Under the pieces are notes generated by a model. The model saw only the letters and a list, made by a program, of their open reading frames with translations, was not told the DNA's origin and made no database searches. From contig NC_092566.1 in assembly GCF_037975245.1 (NCBI RefSeq), forward strand, positions 14,822,501 through 14,886,500: a stretch of 64,000 bases of DNA. Direction: 5' to 3'. Numbering within the stretch: position 1 is the stretch's first letter; every line of letters starts with the position of its first letter. This document shows, one piece after another, positions 24,917 to 35,820 of the stretch. The stretch is from Apostichopus japonicus. Taxonomy: Eukaryota; Echinodermata; Holothuroidea; Aspidochirotida; Stichopodidae. The translations under genes were made by a program, and so were the position numbers.

Positions 24917-25010
24917 GGTTGTTAATTAACACTGTAGAAAAGCTAATCAAAACTTCTACTAATTGAAGTGATGATGTCGTGTTAATTAACGCTATCAAAG
25001 GCTAATCAAA
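24917..25010. repeat. Two-copy duplication around GTTAATTAAC
   Basis: TTGTTAATTAACACTGTAGA and AAAGCTAATCAAA recur about 60 bp later as GTGTTAATTAACGCTATC and AAAGGCTAATCAAA. Confidence 0.65.
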
Positions 25011-25338
25011 CCATCAAGCGAAGAGTTGTTGTTTGCGTTAATGGGGCATGCACTCTATAGCCACGCCCCAAAATGTACATTGGCTCTATCAGATCCGTCC
25101 TAACCAGTTCCGCGAAACTTGACAACATCCATGCATGTCTGTGACCATTGATAATAACGGTAACGTTATTAGATCACTTATAGTATATCCTATGTCGTTC
25201 GTAATTACTGAAGAAGCGATCTTTTGAAACATATTTTGTAACTTTCAAATTAAAGTCATTATTTTTACCACCTTAACTTGTTTTGTTTTTTTTTTTCCTT
25301 CTTTTTATCGTTCGGCCTAACTGTACAAGTGGAACCAG

Positions 25339-25597
25339 TCAATCACACAGCGGGTACGGTATTTGTGCAAATTCATCCAGCGTGTTCGCATGCTGACGCG
25401 CTTTGACGCGAACTTGTTTATATGATTCACACATCTGGCAGTACAGATTACGCACATCGGGACCGATATGACAGCGCCCTGCGTAGAAGAAACGCCAGAA
25501 AGCCCCATTGTATTGCACGTGACAATTAACACAGTAAAAACTTATAATCAACCATCGAGTGAAGTGTGTTTGTTGTGCGTGAACGTGTATATATGTC
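25339..25597 (-). CDS. Candidate cysteine-rich exon, unrecognised
   Basis: On the minus strand a frame opens after an acceptor-like CCCCTTTACAG (next base at 25597) and runs to a stop at 25339. It encodes about 86 residues. The core reads YCVNCHVQYNGAFWRFFYAG then RCHIGPDVRNLYCQMC. It holds two CxxC pairs and a single Cys, which suggests zinc binding. The C-terminal part is charged (KQVRVKARQHANTLDEF). Base composition is more balanced than in the flanks. About 50 bp past the stop the minus strand becomes A-rich (AAAAAAAAAAAACAAAACAAG-like). That could mark a retrocopy or a 3' end. I do not recognise the family. It could be a true terminal exon, a broken retrocopy, or a piece of a mobile element. 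Confidence 0.3.
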
Positions 25598-25599
25598 CT

Positions 25600-26689
25600 G
25601 TAAAGGGGTACAATGTGTTGCCAATGATATACTCAGTGAAAGGAATCGAAAACTTGACTATTGGGTATTTCTTCAAATTCATGGAAATAATTTTTACTAG
25701 TACGGTTTATAATATATTATTTGTACGTGCCGAACTTTCGACGTCGTGTTCTTATAAGCGTATCAAATTAGTGAAAACGTCGCAATGATCGGTTATTTCG
25801 TGCGCGCATAGTGTACACATCCGTTATGGACCCGTTGGCTTGACATTGACGGACTATTCTCATTACTCCCCCACAAACCTCTGGTCACACATAGAAAAAT
25901 ACTGGAAATCATCTCCTTTTGCGGCCCCTCCTCGCCCCTCCGTGCTTGATCGGTGTTTGCTGTTTAAATTCATATATCGTTTTATATCCTATTGCTGCGT
26001 AATGATAACAAGAAATCACCATAAGAGAGTAACTGACATGTTATGCCACCTATACACTAAAAATGTTTTTCTTTTCTTTTCTTTTCCTCTTCGTTTTTAT
26101 CTGTATGTAGGTTTTCTTATATCATAAAACGAATCATATACATGAACAGCAACTATATCTGTATATTGCTGAGTACCTTAAACTAAAAAAAAAAATTGTA
26201 TTCCCATTTTCTCATGTCACAGACTATTGCGTTTCTTTATTACCTCAAAGATACCCATGTGACAATTCTGAAATAGCTTCGGTTTCATTGCAATGATAAT
26301 GTTCTACTCATACGTCTCGATTTCAAAGGTAAAATGGAATTCTCATAAGGGAATACAAAACAAACTTGAAAAGACAAAGACACAATAAAAAAAAACGAGA
26401 AGAAAAGTACACACGAGCTTTGAAAAGAGAATGTTGTCCCTCATTTTATTTGAAGACTTATTTGGTTGACTGACGAAGCATGTGGAGATATTTTGTCAAC
26501 TTCTGCAAGAAACTGACGAAAGAAATCGTGTTTAATATCTATATTACATATGTGAATGGTCAAAGACATAGAATGACGTCTTTTGATAGGTCAAATTGCA
26601 TTCTATCGAATAGCATCAACCTAATATTTGAACCAAAGCATCCTCGCGGATTATTTAGATTACTTAGACACATGCATGTATGTGCGTAT
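25600..26689. other. Gene-free stretch
   Basis: No supported gene. Confidence 0.45.
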
Positions 26690-26960
26690 GTACATGTGTC
26701 TGTTATTACGTGTATGCATGTATGTATGTATGTGTGCGTTTGACCGAGGACTTGAACAAAAGAATTCCAGGTCCTCGGTTGTGATTTCTAAAGAATCACC
26801 ACGTCCTCGGAAGAATTATTGTATGGGGTATTGTTAAGGTTAGGGTACTTGGATTTGAACAATGGAAAATACAATGGGGTCCTCGGTTGGAACGTAATAT
26901 GTATGTATGTGTGTATATATGTATGTAGGTATTTACGGATCCAAATAATCCATAAGGACT
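26690..26960. repeat. (GTAT)n arrays enclosing GTCCTCGG repeats
   Basis: GTAT-type microsatellite occurs at about 26670-26735 and 26900-26932. Between them GTCCTCGG occurs at about 26770, 26803 and 26879, and its inverse CCGAGGAC occurs at about 26743. Confidence 0.7.
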
Positions 26961-27644
26961 TTGAGGCAACCCATATTTTCTCGTTTCAATTCTTTTCATA
27001 TTATGTGAAGCTATCAATCTAGTTTGCAAGGAAGAGGCGTGGCTGGTGGGTGAGAGAGTGGAGCACTGGACAAAAATACCTCAACTGGGGAAAAGCAGCC
27101 CCCCCCCCCCCGCGGGCAGCCGTCTCCTTGTACCCCCTACAACCTGTCAACTTATACTTGTAATGCGCCGTTTGCTGATACGACCTTTTTTTAATATGCA
27201 CTGTACGTTCGAGTTATAAATAGCATTCATTGTTTGGTATACAGGTAATGGCTTATAGTACAAATCATCATCGTCTAACATCATTGTGTGCCTCTCCATT
27301 CGACGTGCTTCACCAGTTTCGAATCATTGCACTTTAATTGATGAAGCTTAATTAACTTAATTAAGAATATCCATCTTACCTTTCCATATCACGTTTGAAT
27401 CTGGGACTGATATGTATGATGGATTATTGAAATAATTTATTAATCATTGGATATTATATAAATATAAGCTAACCGAACTTCGTAAGGACTACACACCCGA
27501 CCAGTCAAACATTAAAACATGTCCGACTGCCTTTACGTATTGTCACAATTTCATAGACAAGTCTTGCTTTACAAATTACACACGTATACCAGTGTCGTGT
27601 GTACTTCTTTACGCAAGCACAGTAAAATAATTGTCATTAGCATT

Positions 27645-27647
<3 letters not shown>

Positions 27648-27692
<45 letters not shown>
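27648..27692. repeat. (TA)n microsatellite
   Basis: Uninterrupted TA run. Confidence 0.95.
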
Positions 27693-27694
<2 letters not shown>

Positions 27695-29385
27695 TTTGTA
27701 CGTGTAAAACCTTCGACGTCGCGTTCTTTGAAGCGAATAGTCTGCATACCAGTTATGGCCCTTTTGGCTTGCCATAAACGTATACAATATAGACTTCTGT
27801 AATTTAAAGAATTGTTTCGACTAAGACCGTCACTCTCTGAAGACAAAAAAAAAAAACACGTGTATAGAAAGAAGATTGTGCTACAAGTATGACCAAATTT
27901 TGTCATTTTTTAGATAGACAACATCGTCGTATTAACCCTCATAACTTGAAACACGCATAGTTGAGGCATAAAATTCTGACAACGTTATCAGATACGATGT
28001 CGAAGAAATGATAAATGTAAAGCACAACGTTATTACAACGGAATACTTTCGAAATTCTCCGATTTTTTTTTCACCAATCAATATGTTGATATCTTCTCCT
28101 CCTTCCCCTCCTCTTCTTTTTTTTTATTATATTTATTTGTTTAATTTTATTTATTTACCTATTTTCCTGTATTTTCGAAAAACATATTGGCTTAACTCTA
28201 CGGCACATTATTCACATATGCTAAATATTTTATATATGGACAAATTGAAGGAGTTAAACAAGACAAGAAGTGAGCAACCAAAACCTATTCAAGCCTTATC
28301 AAATTATTCCATTTTCGGCATCTTGCGTTTATCTCTTGAGTCAAGTATAGGAATGCTACACATTTTGTTAAGTGTCCTTGTCACTCCTATTGTGACGTGA
28401 AACTTGAAAGTGAACAAAATGTCGTTACGTGAAATGAAATAGGCCTATAGATTTCAATTTCTAGTAATGTTTTTCATTTTTTTAATGAATGCATTTTCTT
28501 CGTCGTCCAAAAAACGTGAACATTTCAATTGATATCCTTGAGAATTTATATCCTTTTTCAATTGAAAATGAGACCATAGTAAATAGAATACACCATTAGG
28601 TGAGCTATCTACGCATAATTTTGGTTCAGATGATTGGTAGATTTTATGATACAGATTGTCTAGGGTGTGTTTTCTTTTCTTGCTTGTCATAAAGTTGTCT
28701 ATCCTAAAATTTATAATAAAATGTTATTTATTTGATGTGTTTTTTTGCGACGACATACTGACATTCAGATCAAATGCACTGGTTTACTTGCTCAATAATC
28801 ATTCATTTTGGTGTAAAATGTTCAAGAGGGTGTCTGAATTTCATGAAATGCAATGCTAGTTTGGCTAAGACACGATATAGGCCTATAGGTCAAAATATCC
28901 AATAATCCATAATCCATTCAGAGGATCATGGAGATCATCTCAGTAATACACCCCACCCACCCACCCACATTCACCACCCCCACCTCCCCTCTTCAAATCC
29001 TTTCATGTTACTTTACACGCCGATGCATCCAGTTTATATGTTATAATTCGTAGTTTGATTTTCCAATCATTTCTTATTTGCAAAAGACAATAAAGACGGT
29101 ACAAAACATGGATTTATCAATAACAGGCTGGTATATACCCACTGTCGAAGGCACCGAATACACGCGGAACCCAAAATATTGAAGCAAAAGAAACGCGCAC
29201 CTCCACCTGTGGAACTGTATTTGATAAAACGGTTGACCTTGGGTCAAGTTATTCGATGCTCTGTCGACCTAACAAATGCTCATTATGTGGTTTTCGTGCA
29301 CGCAGTTCTTACGACGATTTCGTTACAGAAAGGGGTTCAAAAACCGACTTGTACGGGTGGTGTGGGGGGGGGGGGGGGGCTTGTG
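27693..29385. other. Gene-free stretch
   Basis: No supported gene. A minus-strand frame at 28454-28690 is discussed under rejected items. CCACCCACCCACCCAC lies near 28953. Confidence 0.45.
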
Positions 29386-29460
29386 GTTAGGGTAATTTGT
29401 GGCTAGAACAGAATTCGTCCAGAGGTCAACGGCTCGAATCCCGTTCTAGCATGAAAATTG
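29386..29460 (+). repeat. tRNA-like SINE head
   Basis: TGTGGTTAGGGTAATTTG resembles an A-box region. About 35 bp later ACGGCTCGAATCCC supplies a B box. It follows a G run at 29364-29378. The cloverleaf is imperfect, so this is a SINE head or tRNA relic and not a functional tRNA gene. Confidence 0.45.
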
Positions 29461-30647
29461 TTTGCTATTTTCAATGGTCTAAAATTTCCCAGTCCGTTTA
29501 CCATTGTCTGTATACTTAAACACATAAAAGTAAAACTGGTTCATAACTACCACAATGTAGTTAATAAAACCACATAACGAAGGCCTGTGCTTTTCGCGAG
29601 AAATTTAAACGGCAGTACTTACCAGTCTGGCCAAAGTAACCGTGTTTTCCTAATCTTGACGAAAACTTCTAAACTTCGACAAAAGTCTATCCATTGTTGA
29701 AATCCTGAAAACAAATATTTATAAATAAACTGCCGACGAACGAATAATATTGAAGGCTCACCTAGACTTCTTCGAAGTATCCGGAGCGTTATGTAGGTTT
29801 TATATGCAACAGCTAGATATTTTCAAACTAATAAAAGATTGCGTGGCCAACATATCGTTCATAGATGTTATATTAATATATTTAATGAAACTCATCTTTA
29901 CAGAATACAAACGGTATTTTTAATTAGGGTCTATGCTTGTGTCTTTAAACGAGAATTGTATGGGAAAATTACCGATAGATTAATTTAAGAGAACAAACCA
30001 AGTCTCATTTGAATGTATTGTAAATATACATAACTGATATTTATAGAGGCATTCACGTCAAATTTAAGTTTGCAAGGTTGTTTACGTTGTTGTAAATTTT
30101 GGTGCGTGGTACCGAACTAAAAATGGGATTGAACCGGAAATTTTACGCGGAAACATTTCTTCCATGGCCTGGCCACCTCCATCACCAGTTTCGTGTTTCG
30201 TTTACAGTCAGTAGGGGAAGAATTAAATCACTCCTCTGGGCCCAGGACGCCCCTTCCCCTCCCCCTCAACTTCAAACAAAGATTCGGTGTGAGGACTATA
30301 AAATTGCATTTCTTTACCTAAGCTATTGGTTATCCCGTTATAAATACAGTTTTGAGGACAATATACTTTCCTTTCTCAATGCCCGGGGATATTTCATAAT
30401 TATCTGTTTTTCGTCAGGTGTCAATTGCAGGCAATACTCTCAATGTCGTGTTTATAAATTGGTCTTCGAAATATTTTCGAATTTAACTCGCCTACGCGTC
30501 TTTTGTTCCTCCAGTTACATATCTACATTGCTTTAACTTGTGTCGAGTTAGCTTCCAATAATCAGATCATGGGTTTCGGCACGTATAGTAAATCGTACAG
30601 TACCGGTCATGGTATACACTTCTAGCTCCCCTCCCTGTACACCCAAC
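29461..30647. other. Gene-free stretch
   Basis: No gene was recognised. A 145-codon open frame from 30099 has no domain and no splice context, so I do not call it. Confidence 0.45.
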
Positions 30648-31297
30648 CCCCTCCCCAAGGGCGGCGGAACCGGGGGGCACAGGGGGCACGTGCCCCCCCC
30701 CCCACTTTTCCTCAGGTTAAAAATGTGCCCTTTTTCTACATAAAAATTGAGGTGTCTCAAATTAGCAAGAGGCTAGGGAACCAGAATGAACACTCGGGAA
30801 GGTCTGTTTCCGGCCATCTGAGGGGTTTGTAAAACCAAAAATTTTCTTGTACGCTCCGATGGTGGCGCTCCGCTCAGATAGTCGTGCATACAACTTTGCA
30901 AATCTTTGCTACGCCCCTGACTTTTAATGAATTTCTGTGGGTCAAACTCAAAGCTATTTCGAATGGAAAAAATTGTTAAGATATAAACAAGAAATAATGT
31001 CTAATTCGGAAGATTCCTACACTAGCCACAGGCATGATATCACCTCATTTTGTCTCAAAAGAAAACCGTTGTTTCCCAATTTGCACATTGGATATTGCAG
31101 TACTAGTATGCATATTTCTTTGAGAGGGGGGGGGGGGGCTTGATGGAGTGATGTGTATACGCATATAAGATAATACAATAAGAGTTATAAAGGGTACTAA
31201 ATATAAGGCTGCATCAGTGCAATCGAATTTCTGCAAAGTGCCCTTTAATGTCGGTGCCCCCCAGATTAAAAGTGCTTCCGCCGCCCTTGCCCCTCCC
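30648..31297. mobile_element. hAT-like non-autonomous transposon, 634 bp, with 8-bp TSD
   Basis: The element, 30656-31289, begins CAAGGGCGGCGGAA and ends TTCCGCCGCCCTTG, perfect inverted repeats of 14 bp. It is flanked by CCCCTCCC at 30648-30655 and 31290-31297. An 8-bp duplication and CA-starting ends are known hAT features. There is no transposase frame inside. The interior has G and C runs and, near 30920, GCTACGCCCCTG, which looks like the end of another hAT-type element nested or captured inside. Confidence 0.8.
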
Positions 31298-34086
31298 CCT
31301 CTGGAATCTACGCCAGGGAACGCTGAGGATTGTTCAAACACAATACATTTCGTGTGTTATCCAAAATAAATGAGGGCGCGCGACGAATACTGTTTGCTCA
31401 AACCAAATTTCTTAACGTCCGCCCGTATGCCACTTACATTTCATGCACGGATATAGACGCTTGCGAAAATCAAGAGTTTCTAAGGCCAGACGCAACCGAT
31501 CTAAAGGTGACTATTTACCGTAGTTATGATGCAACAAAATGTTACTTTTCGATTCTGCTGAAAGAAATCTCGCGTAAAGAAAACACGAGTCACTTGCATG
31601 TGACGCAATGAACGTTTCCTAGACGCATATACTTTATTTGTAAAATAAAAGCATTGAATTGACGGATCAGACTGGTTTATGCAAACTTGAAGTAACAACT
31701 TGTGGTTTGCAATTGACCAGATCCTCATGCACATTATTTTAATTCAAGAAAGAAGTCTGAAAATATAAAATAAATGTAAAGGTAAGAGGGGAATATTTCC
31801 TTACCTTTATATTTACACCAAGTGGTAACAAAATAATTCACTTTAGCCCTAGTGTGCAATTATTAGTTTCATTCAATGATGGTCTTTATATGTTTAATAT
31901 AAAACCATGTAGTTTATTTGATATTTCATTTCAGTTTTGTTTGATCTACTTGTTCCACGGGTTCACTAGGGAGGTAATGAGCACGATACGAAAACCAGTA
32001 TTGTGTATGGTTGTTCAACTTGTTCAAGTGCAAACGCGTTATCAAACCTTTTGAAATGTGTGGAAACTTTACTGACAATGGTCATAACTGATGCGTCAAC
32101 ATAAAGCAATGTATAGCTGTTATAGGTTAAAGCTTGAAGATTCGGATGTATGCTATTCAACCATGAAGGAGGCTGGGGCAGCATTATGCCAATTCCATCC
32201 ATGGACCCTCCAAACGATTAAGAGAATACTAACAAGTTTACAAAGTTATAAGCAATTCGGAAAGTTGAAAAATATATAGAGGTATGAATATAAGTGCAAT
32301 CTTCTCTGGAAAGGTATCTGCTTATAAGCATTAATTAACAACTAGAAAAACTATCTTCGGTGTGTTTGTTCTGTGTTTGTTTGTTTATATCTCATTTACT
32401 AAGATTCACAATCTCTTCTACTGGAAGTATTCGATATTGGAAATATTCGATATTCTGTAAGTAATATATAATTTGGCAGATGGACTGACTAATTTACAAG
32501 TTTGAGACAAAATAAATGCTCCTCTATAAACCAACATGTTAGTTGTTTTCAACTGTACCGGGAAGATGAAAGTTGCAAAAATCACATACCAATGTCACCT
32601 AATCATTTCCTCAAGCTAAACACTTTCTGTGTGGCATAAAATGTTATAGTTTACTAACAAATCTCAATGCTTGGCTAGATTCCGAGGTTTCCTCTCTTGG
32701 ATGACTAGCGATGTGCATTTTCTATGTTTCCTTTGAAAGGGTGTAGGCCTAGGTCCGGTCACTAGACAAGCACTGTATTTCAGCATTAGTCAACTTTATT
32801 TAAACCAAAAAAAATAGTCCTGATATATCCATACCCTAAAATTTGAATGTGTGAGTTGTTGCATAATTTGATATGGTAAAACTTTTAGTAAGGTTGTTAC
32901 CCGACCGATGTAGCCTATAAGCCTAGCTAGTATAAGCAGGGGGTAACTAGGTCTTTACCGTCCCAAGTTAAAGGCTAATCCACATGCATGTGTGCAACTA
33001 GCCTCTACTCTATAGCCTAGAGGTTAGTTATAGAAGTGTTCGATATCTCATCCCAACCCGAGTTAGGGTATATCTTATTGTCCTAACTATAATAAACCAT
33101 GTAAAAATATTAAGGGCATAACTGTTAAGCCCAACAACAGATAAACCTATGCCTGGCCTGGTCCGACTAGTTTAGGCCTAGGCCTACGCTTAATTAATAA
33201 TGGACTGCTAAGTTAGCTCCTTTTCAAATCGGCTCAGTCTTACTTTGACTATAAGTGCCTTTTACTACCAGGCAAATTTAGGCCTAGCCTAACGGACTGA
33301 TATAACACTATATGATAGGTTAGGCATCAGTTAAACGTATATGTACTGTAGATGATCCAAGCAGAAGATAGCAAGATAAGTTAACAATATCGTTACCATA
33401 GTTGCTATGGATGTAAGAGACTGACGATAGCCATGATTAGGCCTAAAACCAGCGATCAAGATGGAAAGAACTTTACATAGCGATCCATAGTTGTGCAAAC
33501 TGATTGTATTTGATGACTTCACGGTCAACTTACTATAGCAACGGCCGATTCTATATCTAAAATTGACGTTAGTAGAACTATCCCGTAGTGTATGCTACTT
33601 GCGACGAGGTTGGAGTTAGTAGGCCTATTTGAACACCATGTTCAAAGTATCAAAAACGTCTTACTGAATTAAATAGCTACACACTTGGAGACAAAACGGC
33701 TGCTGCGATGAGCTATAAGCAGGATAAAGATGAAAAATAACGATAAAATCGGTATATAATTTCACTCTACGGTAAGACCTAAGGTTGCTGCTTTACAAAG
33801 ACCTGACATTGAGTCGAGTTTCCATCGTACTTTGATATAAAAAAAATAAAAAAAACTTTTACTGGTAGGTCTAAATAGATATTGAGGCACATTAATTGTG
33901 GCACATTCAACGACCACCCCTCCCGTCCTTTTCAAATTCCTGCATTCGCCCTAGGTATAGGCACACCAATACAAGTTACAATGTGGGCGCTCGAATAATT
34001 AGGTATAGTTATTTGCTAATGGAATTTCCTTGATTATCGCATTCATGCATTCTCTTAAAGTACGGTAGGTTCATGAAACACGAGTC
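31298..34086. other. Gene-free stretch rich in TAGGCCTA
   Basis: No gene is supported. The palindrome TAGGCCTA appears six or more times between 32740 and 33625. A short hairpin lies at 31776-31811 (TAAAGGTAAG paired with CTTACCTTTA). Confidence 0.45.
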
Positions 34087-34484
34087 ATGTTGTCAGTGAT
34101 TGTGCTATCTGTTGTTGTACCCAGCTCTTTGTGTGCGAATAAAAATTTAGCTGACGCCTCGACTGTCTCAAGAACAATGCGATGCGCTCAAGACCTGTTA
34201 CAAGACAAAATAGTTACATTAAGGAGAGGTAACTCATCACTTACGATTTGCTTGTCATTTGCGTATTAGTTGTAGCCATAAACTAATAGAATCCTTATTT
34301 AATAAGTGCATGTGAAATGCATTACTCACTATCAATGGGGCGCTGTTTCACTATTAATGCCACCGATAGCGCACCAACATGGCAAGGGTAACTGTCAACT
34401 TCATGAACGATTTTCAATTGGAACTATTACAAAAGGTAGCTCACAGCACAGCGAAATGATATCTGAAACTGGTGCCACTGTAAG
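34087..34484 (+). CDS. Candidate 5' exons of a secreted protein
   Basis: Exon 1 (34087-34228) starts with ATG and codes a signal peptide, MLSVIVLSVVVPSSLCA, then NKNLADASTVSRTMRCAQDL and LQDKIVTLRR. It ends at a donor, GAG|GTAACT. Exon 2 (34370-34484) begins after ACCGATAG in matching phase (1/2) and reads AHQHGKGNCQLHERFSIG and onward. It ends at AAG|GTAAAA. The RCAQ...GNCQLHERF pattern faintly recalls PAN/apple domains (Cys-Ala...Cys-x-Leu), but other cysteines are missing. The next acceptor, TTTCTTTCCAG at 34498-34508, is only 24 nt after the donor. That is too short for an intron, so the continuation is unresolved. This may be a decayed gene or a chance frame. Confidence 0.3.
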
Positions 34485-34839
34485 GTAAAACAAATCGTTT
34501 CTTTCCAGACGGAAGAGTCCTTCTCACGGTCCCCCTTCCGGCCCTGCCCTTCAAGTCACCAAGCTATGGAAGCTCTTCATTAGATATTATCTAACCTCAA
34601 TTGGTTCTGTGGACATGTTTCCAGGTGCTGCATACAACTTTGACAAATGCCGGAGATAGATTACCTTGGGGGCTCCCAATTCCAATATAAAAATGATTGG
34701 TAGAGGGGCTACCAAATGCGAGGTACAAACTTTGTGTTGTCGATTTGTAAAACAAAATGTGGGATTGCAGGAAGCGTTCCTCGTCATTCAAATATGAACT
34801 CAAAAAACTTAAAGTTCTTCCATCTATTATGAAGCAAGT

Positions 34840-35300
34840 TTTTCATCGTCGGAATTAACTATGCCAATGACGGTATTCTTGAGATAGATTTTAGAGCTAC
34901 CTGCAGACCAAAGTTGCCCTTCACTGAGAGCAAAAACAATAGGGTTATTGTACTCATAAAAGGGTTCTGGCAACCTTTTGCTTCTTGGGACATAATGATT
35001 AAAAGGTATTCCAACTTTGACCTCTACTGACCTTAGTCGACCTTGAAACCCTCTCCACATGATGTATATAATAGCATTCCCGAGATGGAGAATTTCACAC
35101 AATGACCTCTAAATGAATGACTTTTAATGACATTTCAGTAATCTCCACCAAAACCAAAAGTGTTCCCGGTGCTGATCAAAAGGAAGCCATATGTCTGGCA
35201 ACCCGTCCCTTTCTTATACACATCTGGTTTCCAGAGTATTCCTGCCATGAACCTTTGCTGACCTTTGAACTCTTCCAAATGTAAGGATATTGCTGTCATG
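34840..35300. repeat. Diverged relative of the TGACC tandem repeat
   Basis: AGCAAAAACAATAGGGTTAT followed by TGTACTCATAAAAGGG, and ACTTTGACCTCTACTGACC, match words of the 23690-24430 array. A further half-unit with TGACCTTTGAACTC lies near 35260. Confidence 0.45.
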
Positions 35301-35455
35301 AAGCAACAAGCATTGTGCAAATAACCTTTGTAACATATACATTTCATGGTATAAAGCCATAAATGATTTTCACAAATTAGGACTTGAATGATCTCAGATC
35401 TGATACAAGATCAGGACGCTTGAATCGTAATAGGTAAATCAAAATGTCAAGTACG

Positions 35456-35820
35456 TTAAAGGGTGTGAAGACTCGCGCACAAAGAAACGTCTAATGCCGG
35501 TAATCTGACCTAGTTTCGAATTAGATGTAACAGAACTGTTAGACACCACCATTGATCCCAGAAAATACACACACACAGCTTGCTATCGTCAGTAATTAGA
35601 CACTAGTGTACAATCAGTACATACAGCTGCGGTCAATACCCACAGCACAGTTTACATAGCAGCGATGGACATCTCAGGTCCAGCTAAAGATAACAAGGTA
35701 TCACGTTTCATTTTGTCTGCATTTTGTAGCGACAAGAAGAAAACTTCACTTGCAAGCAACGGAAAGTTAACTTTTTCAGAGCGCGGCAGGCGGTTTGGGG
35801 CGAGTCTTCAATGCCTTTAA
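35456..35820 (+). mobile_element. TTAA-flanked MITE, copy 1
   Basis: The 357-bp element at 35460-35816 lies between two TTAA tetranucleotides (35456-35459 and 35817-35820). Its ends, AGGGTGTGAAGACTCGC and the complement of GCGAGTCTTCAATGCCT, form an imperfect inverted repeat of about 17 bp. It has no coding frame. The TTAA target is known for the piggyBac superfamily. The same element lies inverted at 56620-57016. Confidence 0.85.

Noticed and set aside
28454-28690. 78-codon minus-strand frame starting MTSKKRKHTLDNLYHKIY
   Set aside because: Its composition is plausible, but the region is very AT-rich and it has no domain, splice site or poly(A) context that I can point to.
30099-30536. 145-codon plus-strand frame
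   Set aside because: It has no recognisable domain, no signal and no splice context. It includes a C-rich tract translated as SPPP.
33385-33545. RFX X-box-like ATAGCAAC words
   Set aside because: Only half-sites fit the consensus. The paired half-site at the right spacing is missing.
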